From Prochlorococcus sp. AG-402-O21 (GTDB lineage: Bacteria > Cyanobacteriota > Cyanobacteriia > PCC-6307 > Cyanobiaceae): a DNA stretch of 64,000 nt. The DNA lies in the NCBI GenBank assembly GCA_003216375.1, contig QCIZ01000003.1, positions 1-64,000 of the forward strand, read 5' to 3'. Both the position numbers and the translations under genes were made by a program. The notes beneath the pieces were generated by a model, which worked only from the letters and a program-made list of their open reading frames with translations, had not been told where the DNA came from and did not search any database. Of the stretch, positions 62,076 through 64,000 are shown piece by piece. The first letter of the stretch is position 1. Every line of letters begins with the position of its first letter.

Positions 62076-63470
62076 TCAATCAGTCCCAATCATAAATTTT
62101 GGATTAGTGAGATTATCAAATTCTTCTGGATCGATATATTTTAGTTGACTTGATGCTTCTCTTAGACTGAGATTCTTTTCATGTGCTAATTGAGCAATTT
62201 GACTTGCTTTTTCGTATCCGATTGATGGAGTTAATGCAGTAATAAGCATTAAAGAATGATCTAGATATTGTTTAATTTTTGGTTTATTGGGTTGAATACC
62301 CTCAATCATATTTACTCTGCAACTTTTACATGCAGTTTGAATAAGATTAATACTTTTTAAAATGTTGTATCCAATTAGTGGCTTATAAACGTTCATTTGT
62401 AGATGTCCACCACTTCCTGCCATTGATACTGAGGCATCCATACCAATTATTTGTGTACATACCATTGCCATGGCTTCGCATTGAGTAGGATTGATTTTTC
62501 CAGGCATTATTGAGCTACCAGGCTCATTGGCAGGTAGCTGTAGCTCTGATAATCCAGCTCTTGGCCCACAAGATAAAAGTCGAAGATCATTAACAATTTT
62601 GAGAAAAGTTACGGCTAATAATTTTAGTTGGGACATTATATTTACAAGACCATCATGGCTAGCCATGATGGCAAATTTATTAGCTGCTGCTTGAAAGGGT
62701 AAATTTGTTTCTCTAGAGATATCAAGAGCAATGAGGTTATCGAAATTTTTTGGAGCATTTATTCCTGTTCCAATAGCGGTTCCTCCCAGTGGAAGTGAAT
62801 AAAGTTCTTCGAGGTTGATTTCAATGCGTCCTAATGCAGTTTCTAACTGACTTGACCAAGCAGAGACTTCTTGTCCCAGAGTAAGGGGTACTGCATCTTG
62901 AAGATGTGTTCGTCCTATTTTTATAAGATCCTTCCATTCATGACTTTTTTGATGAAATAAATCAATGAGCTTTTTTAATTCGGGTATTAAGGTCTTTTTC
63001 AAATTAATTATTGTGGCTATCTGTATAGCTGCTGGGAAAACGTCATTAGTAGATTGAGAGCGATTGACATGATCATTGGGATGTAGTGGGTCATGACTAC
63101 CTAAAGGATTATTTAAACGCTTTGAAGCTATATTGCTTATTACCTCATTTACGTTCATATTTGTTTGGGTTCCACTGCCTGTTTGCCAGACTTTCAAAGG
63201 AAATTGATCATCATATTTACCTTTAATAATTTCTGAACTTGCTTCAGTGATAAATTGTGCGATTTCTTTATCTATTAGACCTAAATGATTGTTTACTCGG
63301 GCTGCAGAGGCTTTTATTTGGGCAATTGCATGAATAATCTCAAGGGGTACGACCTCATCACCGATATCAAAATTTAATATTGATCTTTGGGTTTGAGCTC
63401 CCCATAGAGCATCTTCTGGCACAGAAATTGAACCTAGACTATCTTTCTCAAGCCTTTGCATATTAGACAT
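62076..63470 (-). CDS. fumC: class II fumarate hydratase
   Basis: Interconverts fumarate and malate. 464 residues. GSGTQTNMNVNEVI, the catalytic H189 (GRTHLQDA) and S320 in the mobile loop GSSIMPGKINPTQ are present, so this is fumarase rather than a paralogous argininosuccinate or aspartate lyase. It lies 125 bases from purB, another superfamily member in the same orientation. Confidence 0.95.
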   Translation of the reverse strand: MSNMQRLEKDSLGSISVPEDALWGAQTQRSILNFDIGDEVVPLEIIHAIAQIKASAARVNNHLGLIDKEIAQFITEASSEIIKGKYDDQFPLKVWQTGSGTQTNMNVNEVISNIASKRLNNPLGSHDPLHPNDHVNRSQSTNDVFPAAIQIATIINLKKTLIPELKKLIDLFHQKSHEWKDLIKIGRTHLQDAVPLTLGQEVSAWSSQLETALGRIEINLEELYSLPLGGTAIGTGINAPKNFDNLIALDISRETNLPFQAAANKFAIMASHDGLVNIMSQLKLLAVTFLKIVNDLRLLSCGPRAGLSELQLPANEPGSSIMPGKINPTQCEAMAMVCTQIIGMDASVSMAGSGGHLQMNVYKPLIGYNILKSINLIQTACKSCRVNMIEGIQPNKPKIKQYLDHSLMLITALTPSIGYEKASQIAQLAHEKNLSLREASSQLKYIDPEEFDNLTNPKFMIGTD

Positions 63471-63595
63471 TGATCTTGGTTTGAAAATTTAAAGTTACCT
63501 AGGGAATAATGATTATAGCTATGGATTTTAGTTAAATCTATTGCTATACCCTTTGATATTCTACTGACTAATATTAATTGATTCAGCTTCTGTAG

Positions 63596-64000
63596 TTATA
63601 AACCAAGTCTATCCCAAATTACCTTCAAATTCGATTGATGTAATTCAGTTGAAAAGCATTCAGAAAGTTGATCTGGTGAGAGACTATTCATTACCTCTGG
63701 ATCATTCTCAAGGTTTTTTTGGAAATTGCCTTCAGGTTGATTCCATGCTGTATGAGCATGCTTTTGTACTAATCGATAAGAATCCTCGCGACTCATCCCA
63801 TTCTCAACTAAAGCCAAAAGAACTCTTTGACTAAAGACTACTCCACCATAAATATTTAAATTATTCAGCATATTATTCGGATAAACGCCAAGCCCTTTAA
63901 TTATCGCTGTCATTTCAGTGATCATAAAATGAAGAGTAATAGACGTGTCTGGGAGCATTAATCTTTCATTGGAACTGTGGCTAATATCTCTTTCATGCCA
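63596..64000 (-). CDS. purB: adenylosuccinate lyase, C-terminal part (cut by window edge)
   Basis: 134 residues are visible; the 5' end lies beyond position 64000. WHERDISHSSNERL and GGVVFSQRVLLALVENGMSR are typical of PurB. It forms AMP from adenylosuccinate and an earlier purine intermediate. The visible part contains no defect. Confidence 0.93.
   Translation of the reverse strand, partial: WHERDISHSSNERLMLPDTSITLHFMITEMTAIIKGLGVYPNNMLNNLNIYGGVVFSQRVLLALVENGMSREDSYRLVQKHAHTAWNQPEGNFQKNLENDPEVMNSLSPDQLSECFSTELHQSNLKVIWDRLGL

Overview
The window looks like chromosomal DNA of a marine picocyanobacterium, almost certainly Prochlorococcus. The sequence is AT-rich. The RNA polymerase beta' subunit is split into rpoC1 and rpoC2. 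There are two high-light-inducible (Hli) protein genes, a urease plus Urt urea-transport island, cyanobacterial small families (DUF1830, DUF4278, DUF3493, DUF2997/Ycf35, DUF3721), SomA-like porins and a pimeloyl-ACP methyl esterase of the picocyanobacterial type. A low-light-adapted (LLI/NATL-like) strain is my best guess; it rests on memory of gene content and is not proven here. No phage, insertion sequence, integrase or CRISPR array was found.

Layout. (1) 1-1271: 5' end of a porin gene and two small genes. (2) 1294-11695: a complete nitrogen-scavenging island with urease ureDABC on the minus strand, ureEFG on the plus strand and the urea ABC transporter urtABCDE. urtA has a well-formed NtcA-type promoter, and a strong hairpin lies between urtA and urtB. 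(3) 11698-15422: an accessory stretch of small genes (Cys4 protein, a 36-residue Hli, a cupin, a DUF4278 protein, a 2OG-Fe(II) oxygenase and several orphans) with hairpins that may include a small RNA. (4) 15569-25080: a zinc island. It holds a WD40 protein, a CobW/COG0523 GTPase, a small unknown protein, ZnuA, ZnuC, Zur, ZnuB, an RHH-like protein, two DUF3721 proteins and a His-rich porin. A Zur-type palindrome lies between znuA and znuC and a second, weaker one lies before the porin. ZnuA and the CobW GTPase carry the same extra ~105-115-residue domain, the most unusual observation here. (5) 25144-37090: zinc-dependent FolE, a tRNA-Thr, the rimP-nusA-ylxR-infB operon, an HtrA protease, rpiA, hisD, rpsT and tatD. 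(6) 37345-49816: rpoB-rpoC1-rpoC2-hli-rlmN and a sodium/solute symporter. (7) 49877-54469: a small membrane protein, a HEAT-repeat protein, a DUF2997-Ycf35-ferredoxin-aldo/keto reductase run, rsmG and a J-domain protein. (8) 54528-59155: the biotin operon bioF-bioK-bioC-bioD-bioA. (9) 59281-64000: an SKI2-like helicase, fumC and the 3' part of purB.

How the parts work together. Urea is imported by UrtABCDE and split by nickel urease, whose maturation proteins UreDEFG are all present; NtcA control of urtA would tie this to nitrogen limitation. In the zinc island, a porin could admit zinc, ZnuABC would import it under Zur control, and the CobW GTPase could deliver it to client enzymes, with the WD40 protein and small proteins as possible partners. 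After small genes missing from ordinary ORF calls are added, no gene-free gap exceeds 300 bases. The largest are 428-708, 25891-26153 and 37091-37344, and apart from the palindrome at 483-500 I see nothing firm in them.
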